Part shown: positions 18,092-27,223 of the stretch, piece by piece | Numbering within the stretch: position 1 is the stretch's first letter | Layout of the letters: each line of letters opens with the position of its first letter | Assembly: GCA_938084555.1 (NCBI GenBank) | Contig: CALKFR010000039.1 | Location: forward strand, 1 to 36,882 | Direction of reading: 5' to 3' | Source: an uncultured Flavobacteriaceae bacterium | GTDB lineage: Bacteria > Bacteroidota > Bacteroidia > Flavobacteriales > Flavobacteriaceae | Length of the DNA: 36,882 bases | Position numbers and translations under genes: made by a program | The notes under the pieces: model-generated | The model's database searches: none | What the model was told of the DNA's origin: nothing | Seen by the model: only the letters and a program-made list of their open reading frames with translations

Positions 18092-19125
18092 TAGCTATAC
18101 GGATTAATTGTTTCAATAGTTCCGTCCTCTCTATACTTAATTTCAGTCATTTTAATAGATCTTAAATGAGTGACTCCTTTTGATAGAGAAGAGTCGTGAT
18201 AGAATAAATAATCTTTCCCTTTAATTGTACAAATTGAATGGTGAGAAGTCCAACCAACAACAGGATTTAAAATCTTACCTTGATAAGTAAACGGTCCGTA
18301 AGGACTTTCTCCTATGGCATAACAGATAAAATGGGTGTCTCCTGTAGAATACGAAAAATAATATTTTTCTTGATGTTTGTGTAACCATGCTGCTTCAAAA
18401 AAACGACGATTATGGTCTCCTGCTAAGATTAAATTGCCGTACTCATCTAGAATTTTAATTTCTTTTGGAGCTTCGGAAAATTCAAATAAATCATCAGTCA
18501 TTTTTGCTACAAAGGGAAGTAATGCTGGTTCATTGTCTTTTGGAATATGAGCTGTTGGGCTATTGGGTTTATTGTTGTTAAATACGCCCTCTCTCCATCG
18601 TTGTAATTGACCACCCCAAAGACCACCAAAATACATATAATATTCTCCATCATCGTCTTTAAAAACTGCAGGATCTATAGAAAAACTGTTTTCAATGGGC
18701 TTTGGTCTTGCTTTGAAAGGACCTGTGGGAGATTCACTAGTTGCAACACCTATTCTAAAAACTCCTTCGTAATCTTTTGCTGGAAAAAACAAGTAATAGG
18801 TTCCATTTTTTTCATTAGCATCAGGAGCCCACATTTGTTGTTTTGCCCAAGCAACATCATCCACATGCAAAGCAACACCATGATCTTTAGTTTCACTTTC
18901 TATATCTTCCATAGAAAAAACATGATAGTCTTCCATGGCAAAATGACTTCCAAGATCGTCAAATGCTTCACCAGCATCAATATCATGAGATGGATATATG
19001 TAAATTATACCATTAAAAACATGAGCAGAGGGGTCAGCAGTGAAGATATGGTCAACTAATGGTTTGGAAATGGCTCTATTATTTAAATCTTCAAAATTGA
19101 TATGTTCTATACTATCCTCAGGCAT
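18091..19125 (-). CDS. GH43 family glycosidase, cytoplasmic (probable beta-xylosidase)
   Basis: This 344-residue protein has a five-bladed beta-propeller GH43 domain and no signal peptide, so it should act in the cytosol. The three catalytic residues are visible: general base D31 in IFTADPSAHVF, pKa modulator D151 in FSIDPAVF, and general acid E244 in RFFEAAW. The family includes beta-xylosidases and alpha-L-arabinofuranosidases; the form of the first motif resembles GH43 subfamily 1 (inferred). It starts 12 bases after the stop of the GPH transporter gene, suggesting that it cleaves oligosaccharides brought in by that carrier into xylose for XylA. It is the last gene of the eight-gene minus-strand operon. 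Confidence 0.92.
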   Translation of the reverse strand: MPEDSIEHINFEDLNNRAISKPLVDHIFTADPSAHVFNGIIYIYPSHDIDAGEAFDDLGSHFAMEDYHVFSMEDIESETKDHGVALHVDDVAWAKQQMWAPDANEKNGTYYLFFPAKDYEGVFRIGVATSESPTGPFKARPKPIENSFSIDPAVFKDDDGEYYMYFGGLWGGQLQRWREGVFNNNKPNSPTAHIPKDNEPALLPFVAKMTDDLFEFSEAPKEIKILDEYGNLILAGDHNRRFFEAAWLHKHQEKYYFSYSTGDTHFICYAIGESPYGPFTYQGKILNPVVGWTSHHSICTIKGKDYLFYHDSSLSKGVTHLRSIKMTEIKYREDGTIETINPYS

Positions 19126-19137
19126 TTTCTTGTATTT

Positions 19138-20574
19138 TTAGTTTCTTCTAGCTTTTAAATCAGATTCAATTTGCAATTCCATTTTTTTATTAATCTCATA
19201 GAAAAATAATAAGGAAACTCCAATTAAAAAAGGTATTGCTGGGTATATACTTATTAGCATTTTTGTTCCTTGTATTGCAAATTCTGTTTGTACATTTTCA
19301 CTACCTGGAATATAACCATATACGCTAAGAATTTTTGCAACCAATGAACTCCCTATAGTAAGTCCAAGTTTTAAACCCACCATCATCGCAGAGAAAATAA
19401 TTGCAGTTGCTCTACGGTTATTTTTCCATTCAGAATAGTCAGCTACATCAGCAATCATAGCCCACAATAAAGGAATTGTGATTCCGTAAAAGAAACCATG
19501 CAGAATTTGAGCAGCAAACATAAGTAGAACAGAGGTTTTGTCTAGGAAATTAAATAAAATTATAAAAAGTGTAGAGATAAACAAAAAGAAGCCAAATACG
19601 TTTCGCTTTCCATATTTATCTGCAAGATTTTTTGATAAACCAATACCAAAAATCATAAAAATAATACCTCCAGCATTAAATAATCCAAATCCTGCTGATA
19701 TAGGGTCATTTCCAAAAAAGTTAATGCCTATAGAGGATAAAAAATCTAATATTGGACTTATAAAGTTTGTAAGGTGATTTTCGTCTACAAAATTTTCAAA
19801 ATAATAAATATAAGATCCTCCTTTCATGGCTAGAGTTATAAATGTTAATGTTGTTAGAATTAACATAATTACCCAAGGTTTATTTTTTACTAAATCTAAT
19901 AAATCTTCTCTTATACTTGACTTTTGCTCAGGTTTTGGTACAATTCGTTCTTTCGTAGTTATAAAGGTAATGAGTAACATAATTGTTCCTATAACAGCCA
20001 GCCACGTCATTACAATTTCTATTCCTATTGCCTTGTCTCCATCACCAGCATAAATAATTATTGGTAGCATAAAAACTTGTACAAAAAACTGTGCAAACAT
20101 AACCGCAACAAATCGATAAGAAGAAATACTATTTCTTTCTTTCATATCACCTGTAATAACTCCACTAAGCGCAGAGTAGGGTAGGTTACTTCCTGCATAT
20201 AACAATAGTAATAATGTGTATGTAATTACAGCATAAATTACTTTGCCTTGATACTCAAAATTTGGTGTACTAAATGCTAAAACAGAAATAATGCCTAATG
20301 GTATAGCTGTCCACAATATCCAAGGTCTAAATTTCCCCCATTTAGAATTTGTTCTATCCGCAATAGCGCCTACAATTGGATTAAATCCAAAGGCAGCAAT
20401 AGTTCCAACAGTAAACATTATGGCAGTAGCGTCATTGGCTTCTAAACCATATATATCGGTATAGAAATAAGCGAGATAGGTCATTAATGTCTGAAACACT
20501 AGATTTGCAGCTAAATCTCCAAGACTATAACCTACTTTCTCTCTGATAGATAATTTTTGCGAATATGAAGTCAT
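19138..20574 (-). CDS. GPH-family sugar:cation symporter (MFS), probable xyloside transporter
   Basis: This 478-residue protein has about 12 membrane segments and the pattern of the glycoside-pentoside-hexuronide:cation family: KVGYSLGDLAANLVF near the start, the conserved loop GAIADRTNSKWGKFRPW (about 65-81), and an ADVADYSEWKNNRRATAI segment near 370. Members carry oligosaccharides or glycosides across the inner membrane with H+ or Na+. Placed between GH10 and the cytosolic GH43, it probably imports xylobiose or short xylo-oligosaccharides. This gives the locus a second uptake route besides the SSS symporter. Specificity is inferred from position. Confidence 0.9.
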   Translation of the reverse strand: MTSYSQKLSIREKVGYSLGDLAANLVFQTLMTYLAYFYTDIYGLEANDATAIMFTVGTIAAFGFNPIVGAIADRTNSKWGKFRPWILWTAIPLGIISVLAFSTPNFEYQGKVIYAVITYTLLLLLYAGSNLPYSALSGVITGDMKERNSISSYRFVAVMFAQFFVQVFMLPIIIYAGDGDKAIGIEIVMTWLAVIGTIMLLITFITTKERIVPKPEQKSSIREDLLDLVKNKPWVIMLILTTLTFITLAMKGGSYIYYFENFVDENHLTNFISPILDFLSSIGINFFGNDPISAGFGLFNAGGIIFMIFGIGLSKNLADKYGKRNVFGFFLFISTLFIILFNFLDKTSVLLMFAAQILHGFFYGITIPLLWAMIADVADYSEWKNNRRATAIIFSAMMVGLKLGLTIGSSLVAKILSVYGYIPGSENVQTEFAIQGTKMLISIYPAIPFLIGVSLLFFYEINKKMELQIESDLKARRN

Positions 20575-20592
20575 AAGTGTAAGGTATTGTAT

Positions 20593-21759
20593 TTAATTTT
20601 TTGGCATATTTAAGTTCATAATTCGGTGATATGCTTTTTTTTCTTTATAATTTCTGTCAAATAATAATGGATAATTTGTACGTCCTTTAATTGGCCAATC
20701 ATTTAACCAAGAAAATTTATCTGTTACGCCCCAAAAGGTCACACGACTTATTTTTTCTTTGTGTTTTAAAAATAATTTAAAAATATCTTCATAGCGTTCT
20801 GCTAACTTTATTTTCATAGAATTTGGTAGATTTTTTGGAAAAGGATTCATTTTTTTGTCTCCCTCAAAATTTTTAAAATTTTGAGAAACCTCTGCTCCAT
20901 TTTGTTCCCAGGGGCTTGGGAGTACTGAAATATCAAGTTCTGTAAACATTACTTTTACACCGAGTTCCGAAAAAGCAAGAATACTAGTTTCAATTTCTTC
21001 AAGAGAAGGACTCGTTAATTGCCAGTGAGCTTGAATTCCTACACTATTAATTTTTGCTCCATTTTTTTGAAGTGATTTTATGAGTTTAACAGCACCTTTT
21101 CTCTTTTGAGGTTCACACAAATTATAATCATTGTACGCTAAATCGGCATTTGAATCATGTTTTTCAGCCATTTTATACACGGTTTCCAAATAATTTTCTC
21201 CTAAAACCTTCAGAAATATAGATTCTCTCAGGGTTCCATCTTCATTTAAAGCTTCGTTGACAACATCCCAGGTATCTACTTTTCCTCTATATCGATTTAC
21301 CAGGGTGCTAATGTGATTAGTAACATGCTGCATCATTTCTGTACTATCTTTAATAGAATTCATAAATTCAGCAATTTGAGAATGCCATATTAATGCATGA
21401 CCTACAATGTGCATATTATTATCCAACCCAAATTGTACATATTTATCTGAATCTTCAAAATAAAATGTATTTGGTTTTGGTTGAACAAACATCCACTTCA
21501 TGACATTTTCCGGAGATAATGTATTAAAGTTTTTTTTAATAATTGAGATTGCTTTTTTATCCTTTTGGAGAATTTGATCTTTATTAATAGCAGCACCCAC
21601 AAAAAAATAGTTTTTAAATTTCTCACCTAATGAATTCTTTTTAGAACTGTTTTCTGATACTGTTATTAAATTTCCATTACTAAACAGACATAGAATTATA
21701 ATAAGGCTTATTACTTTACTCAATGTTTTCACTTTATTTATTTTATAATCAAAGATCAT
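20593..21759 (-). CDS. GH10 endo-beta-1,4-xylanase
   Basis: This 388-residue protein has an N-terminal hydrophobic signal (about 15-30) and one GH10 TIM barrel. Canonical motifs are FNTLSPENVMKW (78-89), GHALIWH (120-126), acid/base E169 in TWDVVNEA and nucleophile E274 in MFTELD. It hydrolyses internal beta-1,4-xylosidic bonds, most likely in the periplasm because no T9SS domain follows. Unlike the GH10 part of the fusion protein at 4691-7528, it keeps the standard substrate-binding motif, so it may act on unsulfated stretches or on desulfated products. Its ATG overlaps the stop of the beta-helix gene by 4 bases (ATGA), which indicates translational coupling. Confidence 0.95.
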   Translation of the reverse strand: MIFDYKINKVKTLSKVISLIIILCLFSNGNLITVSENSSKKNSLGEKFKNYFFVGAAINKDQILQKDKKAISIIKKNFNTLSPENVMKWMFVQPKPNTFYFEDSDKYVQFGLDNNMHIVGHALIWHSQIAEFMNSIKDSTEMMQHVTNHISTLVNRYRGKVDTWDVVNEALNEDGTLRESIFLKVLGENYLETVYKMAEKHDSNADLAYNDYNLCEPQKRKGAVKLIKSLQKNGAKINSVGIQAHWQLTSPSLEEIETSILAFSELGVKVMFTELDISVLPSPWEQNGAEVSQNFKNFEGDKKMNPFPKNLPNSMKIKLAERYEDIFKLFLKHKEKISRVTFWGVTDKFSWLNDWPIKGRTNYPLLFDRNYKEKKAYHRIMNLNMPKN

Positions 21760-24068
21760 TCTTTAATAAATTTTATTGATTTACTACTGTTATCATTTAT
21801 AATTTTCACGAAATAAAGACCACCTGAAAGATTACTTATATCTATTCTAGTTGAAGAATTATAATTATTTATAAGTTTTACAGGATAGTTTTTACCTAGT
21901 AAATCAAATAGTATAATTTGATTTTTACCAAATTCTTCCGAAAGTGTAATTTCATTTGTAGCCGGATTTGGATAAACATTAATAACTTGTTTTATAGAAG
22001 AATTTGAATCATCTAAAGATAGCGTTGACGAATATTCATAAGCACCTATATCAACTACATCACTGATATCATTAAAGTTTACAGGTGGTGAACCTTGAGG
22101 AACCAAAGAAAAGTCATCGATATAAAAATTTCCACCGCCCTGAGCTTGTGTTGGACCTTTAATGTATACAAATATTTGATCTGAACCCGTATATGTAAAA
22201 TCGCCACTTAATTCTGTCCATTCATTGTCTGTCACTGTAGTTGGTGATTCAAGTAAATTTGTATAAGTAACAACATCATTCAAAGTACTTTTAATTGTAA
22301 TATCTGAAGTTCCAGAAGCATTTTCTGCTAATTTTACGTTTACATAAAATGTGTAAGTATCATCAATAGATAGAAGGCCATCAAGAAAAAGCCTTGGACT
22401 TGAATAATTATAATCTCTATTACTTGTAAAAAGACTATTATTTCCTGTTACTGATTCATCAGAGGATATTGCTATTGATGCACCAAATTGTGTCCATCCA
22501 TCTGTAGAATTTTCAAAACTGCTATATGAAATTGCATCTGTAATATTTGCTGGTCTGGGTACTCCATCAATATCTGTTACAGGTGAATAATTAAGGTTTC
22601 CTGCATCAATAGCTGGTGAGCCCTCTGCTAATTTAAAATTAGTTTGATTGATGTCTATAGCTCCATTTACAACACTTGGTACACTAATAAATTCAGGATC
22701 TACATTTATTAAATTTGCAGGTTCTTGATTGCCCGGATATGCAACTGTTCCATTTAGGAAAATATTATTTGTTGCTATTTTTATTCCATCGTAATCAGGT
22801 TCTCCGGTTTCAGGATCTTCGGTTTCAGGATTATCAATGTTATTTAAACTTAACGCCGAAAATTCATTATCTCTAGTAACCACAATATTATTGACAACAG
22901 TAGCATTTTGAACTTTATTTGCTTTTATTCCTCCAACTTTTTGACCACGATGAGGTGGGTTCCCCTCGGCTACGGATAAATCTTGAATAATTTCATGAAC
23001 TCCGTTGTAATATAGCGTATTGTTTTGATAAATTGCTGAGGCACTAAGTGAATTGTCAAAATTAATTCCATTTTTACCATTGTTTACGCAAACATTGTTC
23101 TCAAACAAAAAAGTTCCTAAATAGCTAGGGTCACTTCTGGTAACATATAATCCTTGACCATCTAAAATATTATTATAATTAGCGGTTCCATAGTTGGGAT
23201 TTGTATTTCCTGAGTTATCAGGTAATTGAGTAACGTAAAAAGGAATTCGATTCCAATTATTATACACTAGATTTCCACGCATAATCATTTTAACATCTGT
23301 AGTGTTGTCTCCATCTTCAGCAATTGTCTCAGCGTAAACAATTGCACTAGATGCTGATGATGTCCACCAAGTACAATTGTAAACTTCATTATTTTCAATG
23401 GTTATATGGTCAGAATCATTAAATCGGATTCCAGAACCTGTGCAATTGTAAACTTTATTATTTTTAATAATTATATTATTATGTGCCTTGTACCCCCCCC
23501 AAATTCCTTTTCCTGAAAAATACGTGTGGTTATAGGTTATATTATCATTTTCATCAGATGCTGCTAAAACTTTATACTCTCGATCTGCTATAGCTTGATC
23601 ATAGGTTATGTTAGCTGCTGGTCCTTCAACTTCAAAACCTTCAACAATAATATAATTCATATAGTCTGATATCACGATACCACCTCTTCCATCAAATTCT
23701 ATTTTTGGATTATGCCCCTCCAAGTTTTTAATTGTAATATATGCCCCCTCTGATCCTGACTTGTTAATGGTAACAACATGAGGATTATTCATATTGGTAT
23801 TCGAAGAAGGGTCTACTGTTCCATAACCCACATTTCGATAAGTTCCATTCATAACATAAACAGTTCCCCCTTCTGAAACCTCAGAAATACCTTTGTTAAT
23901 AGTTAAAAAAGGAGAGGATTCCGATAGACCATCATTAGAGTTAGATCCATTTATAGACGAAACATAATAATTATTCTGAGAACAAAGTATACTCGTAAAA
24001 AATAAGAAAAAAACCAATTCTATTTTTTTGGGTATTCGAGAAGTATCAAATAGTTTCATGTTTGCCAT
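21756..24068 (-). CDS. Secreted parallel beta-helix protein with inserted CBM22-like domain and T9SS sorting domain
   Basis: This 770-residue protein has a signal (about 17-30), a right-handed parallel beta-helix over about 33-490 with repeated NNxV and NNxI turns, a CBM22/CBM4_9-like beta-sandwich at about 514-656 (SSFENSTDGW to FYIDDFSLV), and a type A T9SS sorting domain from about 695 (VYPNPATNE to the C-terminal KSIKFIKE). The sequence DIDGVPRP (499-506) and DIGAYEY (673-679) are normally close together in choice-of-anchor Q domains; here the CBM sits between them. Beta-helix proteins include polysaccharide lyases and GH120 beta-xylosidases, but I cannot identify catalytic residues. It is likely a cell-surface enzyme or binding protein for the xylan. 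A start at M4 is also possible. Confidence 0.85.
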   Translation of the reverse strand: MANMKLFDTSRIPKKIELVFFLFFTSILCSQNNYYVSSINGSNSNDGLSESSPFLTINKGISEVSEGGTVYVMNGTYRNVGYGTVDPSSNTNMNNPHVVTINKSGSEGAYITIKNLEGHNPKIEFDGRGGIVISDYMNYIIVEGFEVEGPAANITYDQAIADREYKVLAASDENDNITYNHTYFSGKGIWGGYKAHNNIIIKNNKVYNCTGSGIRFNDSDHITIENNEVYNCTWWTSSASSAIVYAETIAEDGDNTTDVKMIMRGNLVYNNWNRIPFYVTQLPDNSGNTNPNYGTANYNNILDGQGLYVTRSDPSYLGTFLFENNVCVNNGKNGINFDNSLSASAIYQNNTLYYNGVHEIIQDLSVAEGNPPHRGQKVGGIKANKVQNATVVNNIVVTRDNEFSALSLNNIDNPETEDPETGEPDYDGIKIATNNIFLNGTVAYPGNQEPANLINVDPEFISVPSVVNGAIDINQTNFKLAEGSPAIDAGNLNYSPVTDIDGVPRPANITDAISYSSFENSTDGWTQFGASIAISSDESVTGNNSLFTSNRDYNYSSPRLFLDGLLSIDDTYTFYVNVKLAENASGTSDITIKSTLNDVVTYTNLLESPTTVTDNEWTELSGDFTYTGSDQIFVYIKGPTQAQGGGNFYIDDFSLVPQGSPPVNFNDISDVVDIGAYEYSSTLSLDDSNSSIKQVINVYPNPATNEITLSEEFGKNQIILFDLLGKNYPVKLINNYNSSTRIDISNLSGGLYFVKIINDNSSKSIKFIKE

Positions 24069-24076
24069 AATTATTT

Positions 24077-25554
24077 TTATTTATGTCCAGAAAAAGGATC
24101 TTGATTCACTTTTTCACGCATTACTTTTAACTTTTCTTTATACTTCTTTACGACTGATTTGTTCGACGGTAATTTAGAAATATCTGTGTTCTGTTTATAA
24201 TCATTAAGATTATCATATAGCATATTTCCTAAATATTTTTCACCTTCATAAAATTCTGTGTAAGAAAAATCTTTATCTATAACTGCTTCACCTTGCTTGT
24301 AGCGCGTATAAACTTCTGTTTTAAGAATTGTTGAAGGATTTTTTAAAACAGGGATTAAACTTTCACCTTGAAGGTAAGAGGGAGCTTTTATGTTTGCAAT
24401 TTCGCAAAGTGTTGGATATACGTCAACTAATTCGGTGAAAGATGCAGTAGTTTTATTTTTAATATGATTAGGTGAAGAAATAATAAAGGGTATTTTAACC
24501 GCCTCTTCAAAGGTGCTATGCTTACACCAAAAACCATGCTCACCCAAAAATAACCATGATCACTCCAAAATACAATTGTTGTATTTTCTCTTAAACCTAA
24601 ATCATCTAATGCTTTTATTAATTCTCCAATTAAGGCGTCCATATAGGTAACACTTGCATAATAACCATGAATTAGATTACGGGCAAGACTATCATCGAGT
24701 TTTCCATGCTCTGGAATATCTAAATAATTTTTTCTCATTTCAGCAGAGTTATGTTGTGCTTCGATAGCTATGTCTGGTGAATTTTTAGGTTGAAATGAAT
24801 TATCCGCCAATTTGATAGCATCATGGTCATACATGTCCCAGTATTTTTTTGGTTGAATGAAGGGTAAATGAGGAGATACATACCCAATTGCCATGAAGAA
24901 AGGTCTATTTTTACTTTTTAAAGCTTTTAATTTATTGATAGCTTTTTTTGTAATTTTTCCATCATTATATGCATAATCATCAACATCAGGATACTCAAAT
25001 GTTGGTTGTTTTTTTCCATATTCTCCTCTTTCTGCATTTTCTATTCTAGCAATAGATATTGGATCTTGAAAGTCTGACTGTATTTGTCCCCCATCTTTTT
25101 CAGTCCAATACTCTTGAAAATCATCTTTATGATGATAAATTTTACCATAAGAGATCGTTTCATATCCATTCTCTTTAAAAATACGATTTAATGGAATGGC
25201 ATTTGGAGTGTCTACTGATGCTCTTGTTGAAAAATCATTAAACCTTTTTTCACTTGGACGTATTCCAGTCATGATACTTGCTCTACTAGCGCCACATACA
25301 GCAATATTGGTATAAGCATTGTTAAATTGAAGTCCCTCTGAAGCTAATTTATCAATATTTGGAGTAATCATTTTTGTTTCTCCATATGAACTAATTTTTG
25401 GTCTAAAATCATCAATAGAAATAAAAAGAATATTTTGTTTTTTTAGAGACAAATTGGCGTCTGATGAATCACGTTCTTTATTTTTACATCCTGTTATTGT
25501 AAATGCTATAAAAAAAGTAAAAAGTGTTAGTTTATAAAAATTTGATATGTTCAT
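24077..25554 (-). pseudogene. S1-family sulfatase lipoprotein interrupted by a one-base frameshift
   Basis: The first part (25554 to about 24550) encodes a lipoprotein signal ending TITGC (C23), metal ligands D48/D49, the signature VCGASR (C87) and the late WSDHGY motif. Just after that motif the frame breaks, and the rest of the sulfatase (GEHGFWCKHSTFEEAV to the end) continues in another frame from about 24545 to 24077. Adding one base to the A5 run at 24546-24550 restores YFLGEHGFW, as expected from the sister sulfatases, and gives about 492 residues. The gene resembles the iduronate-2-sulfatase-like protein at 928-2337. The lesion is in a homopolymer, so a sequencing or assembly error is as likely as a real inactivation. 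It lies mid-operon, 10 bases after the preceding sulfatase. Confidence 0.88.
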
Positions 25555-25564
25555 TAGTATGAGT

Positions 25565-27214
25565 TTAATATGATGTTATTTCTGATGCCTTATAACCTAT
25601 TCGTATAGCTCTTGCAATAATCTTTTGATTTTTATCTATCGCTATGGGTTTGTAATATAGATTCCAGTGATTTGTTCCAATGTCATCTCCTATTTGGTAA
25701 CCAATAGAGGCACCAGCTGTTGAAGAGTTCAATTTTAAAGTTCCTGTTTTGTCTTTTTCGAAAGTTACATTTTGTGTAACAGGCTGTTTCATTTCTGGCC
25801 AAAATGATTTGATTAAATTATGTTCTGGAATAAAGCCTTTATCTCCAATTTCTAATTGCCAGTCTTTAAGTGCTAGTCTATATTCTTCAATTTTTTTTGA
25901 ATATTTTGGATCTTCAGCAAGATTATGAACTTCATAAGGATCATTTTGTAAATCATAAAATTCTTCTTGAGGTTTGGTATTCATAAATATGTAAGCAGCA
26001 TCTCCAGTTAATTTTTTTTGATGATTTAATTCAATAAGTTTTGCATTCATAGGAATTTGCTCTCTGTATTTATTTCTATAAATTAGAGGTAATTCTGGCA
26101 TAAAATTTTTAATATATACAAAACGTCCATCCAATACTGATCTTTGCATATCTGTAGATTCATCAAATCTATCTGCTGAGCCAAAAATCAACTTTCTTGG
26201 AGCTTGTTCGTATTCACCAGCAAAAGCTTTTCCATCCATATGTTCTGGTGGTGCTATTCCTAAAAGCGACATCACAGTAGGTCCCAAATCCATTAAAGAG
26301 ACTAAACGATTATCTACTTCTCCAGCTCGGAAACCATTTGGATAGCGAATTAAAAGAGGAACGTGAAGACCACTGTTACCTACAGCTCTTTTTTGTCTTA
26401 AAAGATTACCTCCATGGTCACTCCAAAAGAAAATTATAGAATTATCTAGTACCCCGTCGGTCTCCAGTTGTTTTAATAATTGACCTACTTCTTTATCAAG
26501 AGCTTCAATATTTGAATATTTTCTAGCAATATCCCTTCTTACCACAGGAATATCGGGGTAATAATCTGGAACAGGTACCTTAGATGGATTTACCGTCATA
26601 GGTTCGTCTTTTCGTAGCCAAATTCTTGATTCATGGGTAGTGTAAAAATTTTTTACATAGAAGAATGGAGCTCCTTTTGGAGCATTTTTGTATGAACCAC
26701 CCCCCAAAACATCATCCCAAGTTGTAAATGGTGCATTAAATTGATAGTCACATTTATCATCATTTACACAATAATAATTTTCTGCTCGAAGATATTCTGG
26801 AAAAAGTTTTACATAAGATGGAGTAACAACTTCATATTCTGGAACATTTTTTCCAGATTTATCCAGAATTCCTTTGTCGAGTTTATGAAAAACATCTTCA
26901 GGAGATTTGTAATTATTATGATTTCCTGTTCGCATATTGTGAGCCCCTAATCTAGTAGGGTACATTCCTGTAATAATTGAAAATCGACTCGGTGCGCAAA
27001 CACCTACCGTAGAATAAGCATTGGTATATTTTACTCCCTCTGCAGCTATTCGATCTATGTTAGGTGTATTAATCGCTGCATTTCCATAGGTATTAAGGAT
27101 TGGGCCAATATCTTCACAACTAATCCAAATAATATTTAATGGTTTTTCAGTTTTCTCTTGAGCCTGAATAAAAAGGCAGCAAAAAAGCATTAATAAAAGG
27201 TATATATTTTTCAT
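25565..27214 (-). CDS. S1-family sulfatase, heparan N-sulfatase-like
   Basis: This 549-residue protein has a signal ending IQAQ (about 1-19) and a sulfatase domain with the start WISCEDIGP (metal ligands E34/D35 in place of the usual DD), the signature VCAPSR (C73), FFWSDHGGN near 270 and a LYDLQNDPYEVHNL-type C-terminal subdomain (about 415-432). The last 70 residues look like a small beta-rich domain similar to the chitobiase/hexosaminidase C-terminal type. The organisation recalls N-sulfoglucosamine sulfohydrolase-like sulfatases (S1_8 group inferred), although in this locus the target is probably an O-sulfate on xylan. Nine bases separate it from the previous sulfatase gene, within the GH30 operon. 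Confidence 0.92.
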   Translation of the reverse strand: MKNIYLLLMLFCCLFIQAQEKTEKPLNIIWISCEDIGPILNTYGNAAINTPNIDRIAAEGVKYTNAYSTVGVCAPSRFSIITGMYPTRLGAHNMRTGNHNNYKSPEDVFHKLDKGILDKSGKNVPEYEVVTPSYVKLFPEYLRAENYYCVNDDKCDYQFNAPFTTWDDVLGGGSYKNAPKGAPFFYVKNFYTTHESRIWLRKDEPMTVNPSKVPVPDYYPDIPVVRRDIARKYSNIEALDKEVGQLLKQLETDGVLDNSIIFFWSDHGGNLLRQKRAVGNSGLHVPLLIRYPNGFRAGEVDNRLVSLMDLGPTVMSLLGIAPPEHMDGKAFAGEYEQAPRKLIFGSADRFDESTDMQRSVLDGRFVYIKNFMPELPLIYRNKYREQIPMNAKLIELNHQKKLTGDAAYIFMNTKPQEEFYDLQNDPYEVHNLAEDPKYSKKIEEYRLALKDWQLEIGDKGFIPEHNLIKSFWPEMKQPVTQNVTFEKDKTGTLKLNSSTAGASIGYQIGDDIGTNHWNLYYKPIAIDKNQKIIARAIRIGYKASEITSY

Positions 27215-27223
27215 TCTTATATT

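Noticed and set aside
18607-19059. Open frame of about 150 codons opposite the GH43 gene
   Set aside because: It lies wholly antisense to a strongly supported gene with visible catalytic residues, and its translation shows no domain pattern; the same holds for the other antisense frames in the window.
24077-24547. A separate 156-residue protein
   Set aside because: It begins in the middle of a conserved sulfatase motif and continues the upstream sulfatase exactly; it is the C-terminal part of the frameshifted gene, not an independent gene.
26700-26705. C6 run in the sulfatase at 25565-27214 as a phase-variation tract
   Set aside because: It is short and explained by consecutive glycine codons in a GGGS segment with an intact frame.
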